DNA of 64,000 bases, from contig NZ_VTOU01000002.1 in NCBI RefSeq assembly GCF_008274695.1, positions 744,001 through 808,000 of the forward strand, read 5' to 3'. Below, in pieces: positions 7,731-16,808 of the stretch; position 1 is the stretch's first letter; every line of letters starts with the position of its first letter. The notes under the pieces are model-generated. The model had not been told where the DNA came from and ran no database searches. It was given only the letters and a program-made list of their open reading frames with translations. A program made the position numbers and the translations under genes. Source of the stretch: Sphingomonas montanisoli. GTDB lineage: Bacteria > Pseudomonadota > Alphaproteobacteria > Sphingomonadales > Sphingomonadaceae.

Positions 7731-9131
7731 ATGCAGTATGTCAGCACGCGCGGGGCCGCACCCCGGATGGGATTTGAGGATGTCACGCTCGCGGGGCTCG
7801 CCAGCGACGGGGGGCTTTACGTCCCCGAAAGCTGGCCCGGCTTTTCGCGCGACGAGATCGCGGCGCTCAGGGGGCTGTCCTATGTCGACACCGCCGTCGC
7901 CGTCATGCGGCCGTTTGTTGCGGGCGCGCTGACCGACAAAGAACTCAAGAGTCTTTGCGAGACCGCCTATGGCCGCTTCAGCCATGCTGCGGTCGTGCCG
8001 CTCAAGCAGCTTGATCATCGCCAGTGGGTGATGGAGTTGTTCCACGGCCCGACTTTGGCGTTCAAGGATGTCGCGCTCCAGCTGCTCGGCCTGCTGTTCG
8101 AACGCTTCCTGCGCGATCGCGATACGCATTTGACGATCGTGGGCGCGACCAGCGGCGACACCGGATCGGCGGCGATCGACGCGGTGGCGGGGCGCGCGAA
8201 GATCGACATCTTCATGCTGCACCCCAAAGATCGCGTGTCCGACGTGCAGCGCCGGCAGATGACGACGGTGCTGGCGCCCAACGTCCACAATATCGCGATC
8301 GAGGGTAGCTTCGACGATGCTCAGGCGTTGGTGAAGGCCATGTTCGCGCATCAGAGCTTCGCCACCCGCTACAATCTCGGCGCGGTCAATTCGATCAACT
8401 GGGCGCGGTTGATGGCGCAGGTCGTCTATTATTTCTACGCGGCCGTGCGCCTTGGCGCGCCCGACCGGCCCGTGGCCTTCTCGGTGCCGACCGGCAATTT
8501 CGGCGATGTGTTCGCGGGCTATGTCGCATCGAAGATGGGGCTGCCGATCGCCAAGCTGATCGTGGCGACCAACGTCAACGATATCCTCCACCGCGCGCTC
8601 TCCGCCGGTGACTATTCGGTCGGCTCGGTCACGCCCACGGCTGCTCCGTCGATGGACATTCAGGTCAGCTCGAATTTCGAACGCCTGCTGTTCGATATGC
8701 ACGGCCGCGACGGCGCCGCGCTCGCCGCGTCGATGCGTGGGTTCGAGGAAACGAAGAAGCTCGTCATTCCGGCCGCGATGCGCGGTGAGGTCGAAGGCCT
8801 GTTCACGAGCGCACGGATCGACGCCGATCGCATGGCGCTCGCGATGCGCTGGGGTCAGGACAAGGCAGGTGAACTGCTCGATCCCCACACCGCGATCGGC
8901 TTCGCGGCCGCGCAGGATGCCGATCTTCCCGCCGACGTCCCTGTCGTGACGCTGGCGACCGCTCATCCGGCGAAGTTCCGCGATGCCGTCGAGCGCGCCA
9001 CGGGCAACCGTCCCGCGCTCCCGAGCCGCGTCGGCAATCTGTTCGAGCGCGAGGAGCGTTACGCGACCCTGCCGGCGACGATCGAGGCGATCGAAGATTA
9101 TGTGTCGGATCAGGTCGGGGTGGACGCCTAA
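7731..9131 (+). CDS. thrC: Threonine synthase
   Basis: This is a 466-residue PLP enzyme converting O-phosphohomoserine to threonine. It begins MQYVSTRG, the usual start of the long bacterial class. The PLP lysine lies in GPTLAFKD (Lys112), and the glycine-rich phosphate loop is in GATSGDTGSAA. The C-terminal segment with LATAHPAKF is also typical. It is 6 bp from the M16 protease gene, so the two are probably co-transcribed. Length matches the family. Confidence 0.97.
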   Translation: MQYVSTRGAAPRMGFEDVTLAGLASDGGLYVPESWPGFSRDEIAALRGLSYVDTAVAVMRPFVAGALTDKELKSLCETAYGRFSHAAVVPLKQLDHRQWVMELFHGPTLAFKDVALQLLGLLFERFLRDRDTHLTIVGATSGDTGSAAIDAVAGRAKIDIFMLHPKDRVSDVQRRQMTTVLAPNVHNIAIEGSFDDAQALVKAMFAHQSFATRYNLGAVNSINWARLMAQVVYYFYAAVRLGAPDRPVAFSVPTGNFGDVFAGYVASKMGLPIAKLIVATNVNDILHRALSAGDYSVGSVTPTAAPSMDIQVSSNFERLLFDMHGRDGAALAASMRGFEETKKLVIPAAMRGEVEGLFTSARIDADRMALAMRWGQDKAGELLDPHTAIGFAAAQDADLPADVPVVTLATAHPAKFRDAVERATGNRPALPSRVGNLFEREERYATLPATIEAIEDYVSDQVGVDA

Positions 9132-9137
9132 CCTGTC

Positions 9138-10370
9138 ATGTCGGAATCGCTGATCCACCGCCTGCCCAATGGCTTCACCATCGCCGCCGATCCGATGGCG
9201 GGGGTGGAGACGGTCGCCATCGGCCTGCATGTCGATTGCGGTGCGCGGCATGAAGATGCACGGACCAACGGCCTCGCGCACCTTTTCGAACATATGGTGT
9301 TCAAGGGTGCCGGTGGCCGCAACGCGCGCGAGATCAGCGAAGCGATCGAGAATGTCGGCGGCTATCTGAACGCCTATACGTCGCGCGACCAGACGGTATT
9401 CCAGGCGCGGCTGCTGGCCGATGACACGCCGCTCGGCGTCGACCTGATCGCCGATCTGGTCCGCAAGCCGCATTTCGAACCGGGCGATCTCGTCCGCGAA
9501 AAGGACGTGGTGCTGCAGGAACTGGGCGAAGCGCGCGACCAGCCCGACGATATCATCAACGATCATTTCCATTCGACCGCGTGGCCGGGCCAGGCGTTCG
9601 GCCGCCCCGTGCTGGGCGACGAGGAGACGATCGCCGCCATCGACCGCGACGACCTGTTCGGCTGGACCGAGCGTCATTATCGCCCCGAGGCGATGGTCCT
9701 TGCCGCTGCCGGCAAGATCGACTTCGACGCACTGGTGGCGCTTGCTGAAGCGCGCTTTGGCGATATGGAGCAGGCGCCCCGCCCGGTGGCCGATGCCGCA
9801 ACCTATGAAGGCGGCAGTTTCGTCGAGCGCCGCCGGCTCGAAAGCGCGCACATCCTGTTCGGGCATGAGGGGCTGTCCTATCTCGATCCCGATTATTACG
9901 CGCTGATGCTGTTCAGCCAGGCGGCAGGCGAAGGTTCGTCCTCGCGGCTGTTCCAGGCGGTGCGCGAGGAGCGCGGACTGGCTTACTCGGTCGGCAGTTC
10001 GGTGTCGGCGTGGCGCGATACCGGCATGATCACCGTCTATCTCGCCACCGCGCGCGCCGAAGCGGCAGGTGCGGTGAACCTGTCGCGATCGATCCTGCAC
10101 GAAACCGCCGCGACGCTGACGGCGGTCGAGCTGGCGCGCGCCAAGGCGCAGATCAAGGCGACGATCCTGATGGCGCTGGAATCGGTGCAGGGCCGCGCGG
10201 ACCGGCTGGGTTTCCAGACGCTGGTCCACGGCAAGCCGCTCGATCTGTCGACCATTGTTGCGCGAATCGACGCCTGCACGGTCGATCAGGCCCGCGCCGT
10301 CGGCACCCGCATCCTGGCGGGCCGCGAGACGCTGGCGACGGTCGGCCCCGCGCTGAAGGCGGCGGCGTGA
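9138..10370 (+). CDS. M16 family zinc metallopeptidase (processing peptidase-like)
   Basis: This 410-residue protein carries the inverted zinc motif HLFEH (His48, Glu51, His52) in GLAHLFEHMVFKG. The distal glutamate is in the VVLQELGEARD region. It has two M16 halves, the second being inactive and substrate-binding, as in alphaproteobacterial relatives of mitochondrial processing peptidase beta. It is cytoplasmic, with no signal peptide seen. It follows thrC by 6 bp, a conserved neighbourhood in sphingomonads. The substrate is unknown. Confidence 0.93.
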   Translation: MSESLIHRLPNGFTIAADPMAGVETVAIGLHVDCGARHEDARTNGLAHLFEHMVFKGAGGRNAREISEAIENVGGYLNAYTSRDQTVFQARLLADDTPLGVDLIADLVRKPHFEPGDLVREKDVVLQELGEARDQPDDIINDHFHSTAWPGQAFGRPVLGDEETIAAIDRDDLFGWTERHYRPEAMVLAAAGKIDFDALVALAEARFGDMEQAPRPVADAATYEGGSFVERRRLESAHILFGHEGLSYLDPDYYALMLFSQAAGEGSSSRLFQAVREERGLAYSVGSSVSAWRDTGMITVYLATARAEAAGAVNLSRSILHETAATLTAVELARAKAQIKATILMALESVQGRADRLGFQTLVHGKPLDLSTIVARIDACTVDQARAVGTRILAGRETLATVGPALKAAA

Positions 10371-10381
10371 TTTATATCGTT

Positions 10382-10458
10382 CCGTTCGTGTCGAGCGAAG
10401 TCGAGACACGTTCCTACGCGCCCAGCCAGCGTGTCTCGACTTCGCTCGACACGAACGG
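10382..10458. repeat. Perfect 29-bp inverted repeat (sphingomonad REP-like hairpin)
   Basis: Arms 10382-10410 and 10430-10458 are exact reverse complements of 29 bases around a 19-base loop. The core is TCGAGCGAAGTCGAGACACG. It lies between the M16 gene and the next gene, 18 bp before the GTG start. The transcript would form a very stable hairpin that could act as a terminator (there is no T-run) or an mRNA end protector. Similar sequences are widely dispersed in sphingomonad genomes (recalled, not searched). Confidence 0.85.
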
Positions 10459-10476
10459 GGTTGGGGAGGCTGTGCT

Positions 10477-11343
10477 GTGGAACTGAAAACCCTCATCACC
10501 GAACCCTGGGACGATTACGGACTGATCGACAGCGGGCACGGCCGCAAGCTGGAGCGGTTCGGCCGCTTCCGCTTCATCCGGCCCGAGCCGCAGGCGATGT
10601 GGGCGCCCGCCACGTCCGACTGGCAGGCGGATGGCGATTTCATCGCGGCCTCGGACGAGGATGGCGGCGGCAAATGGCATTTGTCGCGCGATGTGCCGCG
10701 CGGCGGCTGGCACATGAAGTGGGAAGAGGTGCGCTTCCTCGCGCAGAACACGCCCTTCCGCCATCTCGCCTTCTTCCCTGACATGATGCCGCAATGGGAA
10801 TGGGCGCGCGAGCGCACGCAGGAGGGCAGCGAGATGCTCAACCTGTTCGGCTATACCGGCGTCGGCACGCTTGCGCTGGCGGGCAAGGGCGGGCGCGTCA
10901 CCCATGTCGATGCGTCCAAGAAGTCGGTCGAGGCGGGCAAGGCCAATGCTTTCCTGTCCGACATGTCCGATCGCCCGATCCGCTGGATGGTCGACGATGC
11001 GGTGAAGTTCGCCGCGCGCGAGGTGCGCCGCGCACGCCGCTATGACGGCATCATCCTCGATCCGCCGAAGTTCGGTCGCGGGCCGGACGGCGAAGTGTGG
11101 CGGCTGGAGGAGCATCTCCCCGGCCTGATCCAGCATTGCCGCAACGTGCTCGACAAGAATTCGCGCTTCCTCGTCCTCACCGTCTATGCGGTGCGGATGT
11201 CGGCGCTCGCGATCGGCGCTCTGCTCGAACAGATGCTCGGCGATCTGGGCGGTCGTATCGAAGTCGGCGAGATGGCGGTGAGGGAGGAAGCCCGCGGCCT
11301 CCTGCTCCCCACCGCGATCTTCGCGCGCTGGGTGAACGATTAA
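10477..11343 (+). CDS. Class I SAM-dependent methyltransferase, rRNA-type (RlmI-like)
   Basis: This 288-residue protein contains a Rossmann methyltransferase fold with LNLFGYTGVGTLA as the SAM loop and DPPKFGRGPDG as the catalytic-site DPPK motif. Both are typical of the RlmI/RlmK large-subunit rRNA methyltransferase relatives. The N-terminus (TEPWDDYGLIDSG) is that of the short alphaproteobacterial subgroup, which lacks a PUA domain. The start is GTG at 10477 with GGGGAGG upstream. The exact target base is not known. Confidence 0.85.
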   Translation: MELKTLITEPWDDYGLIDSGHGRKLERFGRFRFIRPEPQAMWAPATSDWQADGDFIAASDEDGGGKWHLSRDVPRGGWHMKWEEVRFLAQNTPFRHLAFFPDMMPQWEWARERTQEGSEMLNLFGYTGVGTLALAGKGGRVTHVDASKKSVEAGKANAFLSDMSDRPIRWMVDDAVKFAAREVRRARRYDGIILDPPKFGRGPDGEVWRLEEHLPGLIQHCRNVLDKNSRFLVLTVYAVRMSALAIGALLEQMLGDLGGRIEVGEMAVREEARGLLLPTAIFARWVND

Positions 11344-11392
11344 GCCCGACTTCTCCCCTCCCTACGCAGGGAGGGGAGTTTAAAGGGCGCGA

Positions 11393-12382
11393 TTACGCCG
11401 CCATCAGTTCCTCGGCATATTCGCGCCACTTCATGATCGGGCCGTCGCCGGCGCAGATCAGCGGGCGTTCGAGGTGCTTCTTGAAGTTCAGCACCTTCAT
11501 GTCCTGATCGATCTCGGTCATCACGCGCGCGGCGAAGGCCTTGCCGATCTGCTCGTTCATTTCGGGCGATCCGGTGTCGAGCATGAACATGCGGATCCGC
11601 ATCAGGCTGCGTTCGCGGTCGATCGGGGTGATCGTGTTGTTCTGGCAAAAGCCGTAGCCGGTGCCGAGAACGACATGGCTGACCATGCTCATCCCGCTGA
11701 AGTTGAACTGCATGAAGTGGATCGCGGTGCGCTCGCCATCGGGCATCGCCTCGAAATTGACCTCGAGGCCGAAGTCGTGGCGCACGACGTCGGCGATTTC
11801 GGGCATGCCGTTGCTGCGGTGAAGCTGCTGGATGTGCGCGGTATCGAAGATGTTCTCGTGCAGGTCACGCAGCGGCACGGTCGTTTCGAAGCTGCGCTCG
11901 AACGCCGGCAGCCACACCTTGTCCGAATGCGCTTCGATGACGTTGTACGGCTTGGCTTCGGGCTCGGCGCCGGCATTGTGCCACCACATCAGCACCATGC
12001 CGTTCATTTCCATCGTCGGATAGAAACTCAGCTTCGCCTGCGGAGGGACGAACTTGGTATAGGGGATCGAGTTGCACTTGCCGCTCGTCGCGTCGAAGCG
12101 CCACTTGTGGAACGGGCAGACGATCTCACCCTGATCGATGCAGCCGTCGGCGCTGGCAAGATGGGCGCCCAAATGCGGGCAATAGGCGTCGGAAACCTTC
12201 GCATCGCCATTCTTGTCGCGGAACACGATCAGCTCGCGGTCGAAATAGGATACGGGCAGCAGCGTGTCGGCGCTGATCTCGGCGCTTTCGGCCACGCAAT
12301 ACCAGCCTTTGCCGAAGCCGACCGTATGGTCGCGATGTGACATCGGGATCGGTGGAAGTTCGATTGGGCTCATCTCATTCAT
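11393..12382 (-). CDS. Rieske-type oxygenase (KshA-like ring hydroxylase, oxygenase component)
   Basis: This 329-residue protein has an N-terminal Rieske [2Fe-2S] domain with CPH (Cys68, His70) and CPFH (Cys89, His92). A mononuclear iron site follows in the form D-x2-H-x4-H (Asp180, His183, His188 in NIFDTAHIQQLH). Overall architecture resembles 3-ketosteroid-9-alpha-hydroxylase oxygenase and related cholesterol or aromatic monooxygenases. It needs a reductase not found nearby. The start at 12382 is chosen for GAGGAGA seven bases upstream. It is 141 bp downstream of a TonB-receptor-like gene on the same strand, which suggests uptake and oxidation of a hydrophobic compound. Confidence 0.88.
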   Translation of the reverse strand: MNEMSPIELPPIPMSHRDHTVGFGKGWYCVAESAEISADTLLPVSYFDRELIVFRDKNGDAKVSDAYCPHLGAHLASADGCIDQGEIVCPFHKWRFDATSGKCNSIPYTKFVPPQAKLSFYPTMEMNGMVLMWWHNAGAEPEAKPYNVIEAHSDKVWLPAFERSFETTVPLRDLHENIFDTAHIQQLHRSNGMPEIADVVRHDFGLEVNFEAMPDGERTAIHFMQFNFSGMSMVSHVVLGTGYGFCQNNTITPIDRERSLMRIRMFMLDTGSPEMNEQIGKAFAARVMTEIDQDMKVLNFKKHLERPLICAGDGPIMKWREYAEELMAA

Positions 12383-12523
12383 CGTGTGTCTCCTCGCCGG
12401 AGGCGATCCACGCGCGTACCGGCGCACGGACGGCCAGCCATTTTCTGTTCTGAGCGCTTGCATTTCATAGCGAATTGCACCGCACGTCAATAATTTTCGA
12501 CGGTGATATGGAAATACCGTCGG

Positions 12524-14569
12524 TTATCCGAAGCTGTGCTTGATCTTCAGCGTCGGCAGGACGTGGCGGTTGCGTTTCCGGATCTCGAGCTGGCCGGGAT
12601 CGGGATTGGTCCGATCGGGAAAGAAGAACGTGCGCCGGCGATACGAGGGCGCCTGGGTGACGTTGCCCAAAGTCAGGTTGAGCGTGGTGCGCGCGCTCGG
12701 CCGATATTCGACGAAGACGCTCGTGTAAGGGTTGCGCTGGGAGAACCGGTCGAGCTCGTTGCGGCGGAACGTCGTCGAATGGGTGTTGCCCTCGGCATCC
12801 AGTCCCCACGCGAACTTGCCCAGATCCTGACGGAAATTGATCTCGAAATAGAAGGCGTCGAAATTGGAAAAGGGCCGCTTCTCCAACGTATAGGGATCGA
12901 CCACCGACGTCCCGACATAAGAACCGTAGAGCGTCAGCCGCCCACCCTTGATCCCGATCGACTTGAGCGGCGTGTCGACCTTGGCGCGCGCGATCCACTT
13001 ATCGCCCGATCCCAGATTGCCCGGCGCGTCGAATCCTTCGGGCGTCGGCACGCGATCCTGCACCTTCGACACCTTGTCGTGGCCCAGTTCGATCTTGACG
13101 AGGCCGTCGCCCAGGATCGGCCGCTCGATCGTCGCCAGCACCTCCCACGCGCGCTGCGGAACGAGGTTCGCGTTGCCACCGTTGATCTGCTCGGCGGCGA
13201 GCGTGGCGCTGCTGATAAAGTCCTCGAACTGCAACTGCGCGACGGTGCGCGACACTGAAAGCTGCGCATGCCAGCCACCGCGCGGGCGCCAGTCGATCGT
13301 CGCCTTGGGCTTGGGGAAACGCAGCGTCCGTTCGGCGGTCGCATCGCCGCTCACCGTCAGACGCGACGCTTCGTAAGTGAAGCCCAGATCAGCCCGCAAA
13401 GCCTTCGTGATCGGCCGCCCGGCATTGACGAACAATTCGCCGCGCTTCTCCTTCACCACCGCCTGATCGATCGGCAGGTCGATGCGGTTGCGGCCGCCCG
13501 CAGGCGTCACGTCGAACAGGCCGACATCACTGTCGAGCTTGTTGATCGCGGCCTCGCCGCCGATCTCGACCGACCAGCCGAGCAGGTTGCCCCTGTTCCA
13601 CACAAGCCGCGCCAGCGTCTCTTCGCTCACGTCGTCGGTCGTCTGCTGATTGCCGCCCAACGACGCGCCGTTCGCGCGCAGGAACACCGTATCGACATTG
13701 TCGCGGTCGCGTCGCGTGGCGAGGCCGACCAGCTTGACCCCGCCGCCCGCAAAGGGCCGGGTCACGTCGCCGCCGATCTCGATCCGCCGCACGTCGTAAC
13801 GCTGGGTCAGCGCGTCGTTGCGGGCAGGGCCGGTGGCGGGGAACACGTCGTTCCGCTGGTCGAGCTTGAAATTTGCCTGCGCGAGCCGCGCGTTGATGTG
13901 CGCGGTGCGGTTCGCACCGCCATCATGGGCCCAACTGCCTGACACGGTGTAGGTCGGCTCGGTGGTGACGTTCACCTTGTCGCGAAACTCGCGCAGCGCG
14001 CCGGAGGGCAGGGTGGTGATCCGGTCGAACCCTTCCTCGGTATAGACGCCGTTGGTGAGCGCGCCGGACAGGTTGAAGGTCGATTTGCCGCGCCTCAGCA
14101 GCCCCGACAGGCTCGCCTCGGGCGCCAGCCGGCCGCGAAAGTCGCGCCGCACGCTGCCCTCCGCGGTGCCCGCGATCCCGCCTGCATCGCTCAGCACCAG
14201 GTTCAGCACCTGTGCCTTGGCGGTATATTCGGACCCGAAGCGTTCGCCCGATCCCACTTCGACCCGCACGACGCGATTGGCCGGGATGCGCGACAGGATC
14301 ACCTCGACCGTGTCGGACTTCGAACTCGGCCGCTGCCCGTTGATCACGACGTTGCCCGCCGCCTGGCTGAAGCCGCGAATATCCTCGTCGACCTTCTCGA
14401 TCACGAATCCGGGGACGCGGCGCACGATTTCGAGCGCGTTGGCGGGGGAAAAGGGGGTGAAGAAAGAGGACTGATAGCTGTTCACCGCCGTCTGTGCTGC
14501 GGCGGGTGACGCCACGATGATTATCCCGCCAAAAAGCAGGAAATGGAGCGGCTTATGGCGCCGCATCAT
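12524..14569 (-). CDS. TonB-dependent receptor-like outer membrane protein
   Basis: The protein has 681 residues from the ATG at 14569. A signal peptide ends at SPAAAQ. A plug domain follows (PFSPANALEIVRRVPGFVIE, then VVINGQRPSSKSD), and the rest is beta-barrel-like. Plug wording such as GFVIEKVDEDIRGF and SEYTAKAQVLNLVL belongs to a sphingomonad subgroup of plug-containing receptors. No clear N-terminal TonB box can be pointed to. A second ATG at 14566 is equivalent. The substrate is unknown; the adjacent Rieske oxygenase hints at a lipid or aromatic ligand. Confidence 0.85.
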   Translation of the reverse strand: MMRRHKPLHFLLFGGIIIVASPAAAQTAVNSYQSSFFTPFSPANALEIVRRVPGFVIEKVDEDIRGFSQAAGNVVINGQRPSSKSDTVEVILSRIPANRVVRVEVGSGERFGSEYTAKAQVLNLVLSDAGGIAGTAEGSVRRDFRGRLAPEASLSGLLRRGKSTFNLSGALTNGVYTEEGFDRITTLPSGALREFRDKVNVTTEPTYTVSGSWAHDGGANRTAHINARLAQANFKLDQRNDVFPATGPARNDALTQRYDVRRIEIGGDVTRPFAGGGVKLVGLATRRDRDNVDTVFLRANGASLGGNQQTTDDVSEETLARLVWNRGNLLGWSVEIGGEAAINKLDSDVGLFDVTPAGGRNRIDLPIDQAVVKEKRGELFVNAGRPITKALRADLGFTYEASRLTVSGDATAERTLRFPKPKATIDWRPRGGWHAQLSVSRTVAQLQFEDFISSATLAAEQINGGNANLVPQRAWEVLATIERPILGDGLVKIELGHDKVSKVQDRVPTPEGFDAPGNLGSGDKWIARAKVDTPLKSIGIKGGRLTLYGSYVGTSVVDPYTLEKRPFSNFDAFYFEINFRQDLGKFAWGLDAEGNTHSTTFRRNELDRFSQRNPYTSVFVEYRPSARTTLNLTLGNVTQAPSYRRRTFFFPDRTNPDPGQLEIRKRNRHVLPTLKIKHSFG

Positions 14570-14769
14570 GCGACCAACAGTGAAATAAAAGGCATGATCG
14601 GGAAATAAAGTAAGCCGCGCCAACGAACAGAGCCGTTCGTCGACGGCTCATGCGGTTCATCGACTTGCTTCCGATCGGTTCAGCAACCGTTTTGACATGG
14701 TCGTGACCGGGCGACTGAAACATTCTTCGCGCAGAAGCGCCGTGATTACGATGGCGGCTGGAGGCGAAG

Positions 14770-15804
14770 ATGAGGGCAGGCTTGCTCGCTGCACTGGCGA
14801 TCGTCGGCAGCGCCTATTCGTCACCGATCAGCCCCGGCGTGCAGCGGCTGGCCGAGGCGGCCGTCGCGCCCGAACTGCACCACCGCGCCGACGAGATCAG
14901 CGTGCTGACCTACAATGTCGAGGCGTTGCCTTGGCCGATCAATTCCGGCCGAGAACACGATCTTGCCCGCATCGCCGAACGGCTGCGCACGCTGCGCCGA
15001 TCAGGCGTGGCGCCGCACATCGTCGTCCTGCAGGAAGCCTTCACGCCCGAAGCTCGATCGATCGGGCGGCTGGCGGGCTACCGCTATCAGGCATTCGGCC
15101 CTGCTGCCGAGGATGCGCGTGGTGACGTGCCGCTGCCCGCCGCCTTCGTCGCCAACCGCAGCTGGTATCTGGGCGAACGCAGCGATCCGGTGCTGTCGAG
15201 CGGCCTCGCCATCTTCTCGGACTATCCGATCCTTGCGACCCGCTCCGCGCCGTTCACCGCGTGCGCCGGGTTCGATTGCGGCGCGAACAAGGGCGTGCTG
15301 GTCGCGACCATTGCGGCGCCCGGCGTCGCGGAACCGATCGAGGTGGCGACCACCCACCTCAATTGCCGCAAAAGCTCGATGACTTCGCCTCAGCGCAACC
15401 TCACCGCCTATCGCGCGCAGCTCGATGCGGTCGATCGGCTGATGGGCGGCACGAAGCGGGTTCGCCTGTTTGCGGGTGATTTCAACGTCCATTCGATCGG
15501 CCGGCTGGAGGCGCTTCAGGCGCATGGCCGCCGCTGGAACATGACACCCGCGACCGCGATGGGCGTGGTGCGCAAGCCGGCCATGTTCTGCGGGCAGGGC
15601 AAGGGCGCGTGCGGGATGGATCTGCCGATCGCGTCGAACCTGCCCCTCGCTCACGCGACCGACTGGCAGTTCTTCGCGGGCTCCGCCGCCACCGACATCC
15701 GCCCCGTCCGCCGCCTGCCCCTGTTCGGGCGTGAGGCGGACGGCACGATGTTGTCCGATCATATCGGCTACAGCGTGGTCTATCGGGTCAGCCGCCGGAG
15801 CTAG
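14770..15804 (+). CDS. Secreted endonuclease/exonuclease/phosphatase (EEP) family protein
   Basis: This is a 344-residue protein with an N-terminal export signal (LLAALAIVGSAYS). The EEP catalytic blocks are LTYNVEALPWP, VVLQEAF, GDFNVHS and LSDHIGY. The fold covers sphingomyelinases, inositol phosphatases and nucleases, so the activity (phospholipid or phosphodiester hydrolysis) stays open. A paralogue with the same block spacing sits at 61260-62297. The ATG has GGAGGCGAAG just upstream. Its stop codon shares the bases CTAG with the stop of the convergent methyltransferase gene. Confidence 0.87.
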   Translation: MRAGLLAALAIVGSAYSSPISPGVQRLAEAAVAPELHHRADEISVLTYNVEALPWPINSGREHDLARIAERLRTLRRSGVAPHIVVLQEAFTPEARSIGRLAGYRYQAFGPAAEDARGDVPLPAAFVANRSWYLGERSDPVLSSGLAIFSDYPILATRSAPFTACAGFDCGANKGVLVATIAAPGVAEPIEVATTHLNCRKSSMTSPQRNLTAYRAQLDAVDRLMGGTKRVRLFAGDFNVHSIGRLEALQAHGRRWNMTPATAMGVVRKPAMFCGQGKGACGMDLPIASNLPLAHATDWQFFAGSAATDIRPVRRLPLFGREADGTMLSDHIGYSVVYRVSRRS

Positions 15805-16664
15805 TGCGCCCGGTTGCGCGCCGAGACGATCCAGCCGGCGCCGTCGATCAGCACCCGATTGTCGACCAGCTTGCGCGTGAACGCGGCGTGGACCGCCGCC
15901 GCGGCCTTTACCACCACCAGATCGGCCTGACCCGCCAGCGCACGGCGCAGCGGCCCCACCGCGAACGCGCGGTCGAGCGCGTCGTCGACCGCCTCCGCGC
16001 CCGTCGCGCCTTCACCGAAGACGACCGAGTGGTCGATCGGCTCGATTTCGACGGCGTCAAAGCCGGCGTCGCGCAGGATGTCGCGCACGCGATCCGGATC
16101 GCCGAACGAGAAGGGGCCGGGCGCGGTGGGCGATGCCGCAGGAGCGGATGGCACGATTCCCTCGATCGCTCGGAGCGGCAGCGTCGCCCAGTCATTCTCG
16201 CCCGCGCCGCGCCAGCAGGCGAAGGCGAGCCGGCCGCCGGGCTTCAGGCCGCTGCGCATATGCGCGAAGGCTGCGACCGGATCGTCGAAGAACATCACCC
16301 CGAAGCGCGAAAACAGGCAGTCGAACCCCGCGACCGGAAGCGTCATGGTGCTGGCATCCGCAATCCTGAATTCGGCCTGCGGCATCGTGTCCCGCACCCG
16401 TTCGCACGCCCGGCGGATCAGCGGCTCGGAAATGTCGATCCCCAGCGCGCGGCCGGATGGCCCCGTTTCCCCGGCGATCGCCAATGTGCTTTCGCCGGCG
16501 CCGCAGCCGATGTCGAGGACGTGATCGCCGCTGCGGATCGCCGCCTTGGTCAGCGCGGCGAGGCCATAGGGTTCGAGCATCCGATCGAGTTGTTCCTGAT
16601 GCGCGACCCAGCATGCGCCGCTATCGCCGTTCCAGTCGATCACCTGCTGCGCGTTCGCGTTCAT
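15801..16664 (-). CDS. Class I SAM-dependent methyltransferase (UbiE/COQ5-like)
   Basis: This 287-residue protein has the SAM-binding motif VLDIGCGAGESTLAI and the post-motif DISEPLI, followed by a FSRFGVMFF segment typical of small-molecule methyltransferases of the UbiE type. The substrate is not predictable. The start at 16664 is preferred because AAGGAG lies 8 bases upstream; an ATG at 16682 would add six residues. It converges on the EEP gene with overlapping stops. Confidence 0.85.
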   Translation of the reverse strand: MNANAQQVIDWNGDSGACWVAHQEQLDRMLEPYGLAALTKAAIRSGDHVLDIGCGAGESTLAIAGETGPSGRALGIDISEPLIRRACERVRDTMPQAEFRIADASTMTLPVAGFDCLFSRFGVMFFDDPVAAFAHMRSGLKPGGRLAFACWRGAGENDWATLPLRAIEGIVPSAPAASPTAPGPFSFGDPDRVRDILRDAGFDAVEIEPIDHSVVFGEGATGAEAVDDALDRAFAVGPLRRALAGQADLVVVKAAAAVHAAFTRKLVDNRVLIDGAGWIVSARNRAH

Positions 16665-16808
16665 GCTCCGGTCTCCTTCCATATCTGATGGGCATCACAA
16701 TATACTATTGCGAGGCATTATCAATAATAGACTGGTGGGATGAGGACCGAAACTTGTCGCTGGCGGCACGCCATGCCATAGGCGCCCGCCCCTGTTCAGG
16801 AGACGATC

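Noticed and set aside
7605-10499. A 964-codon minus-strand open frame opposite thrC and the M16 gene
   Set aside because: It is antisense to two firmly identified genes, Arg/His/Asp-rich and without any motif. Long antisense frames are expected at this GC content.
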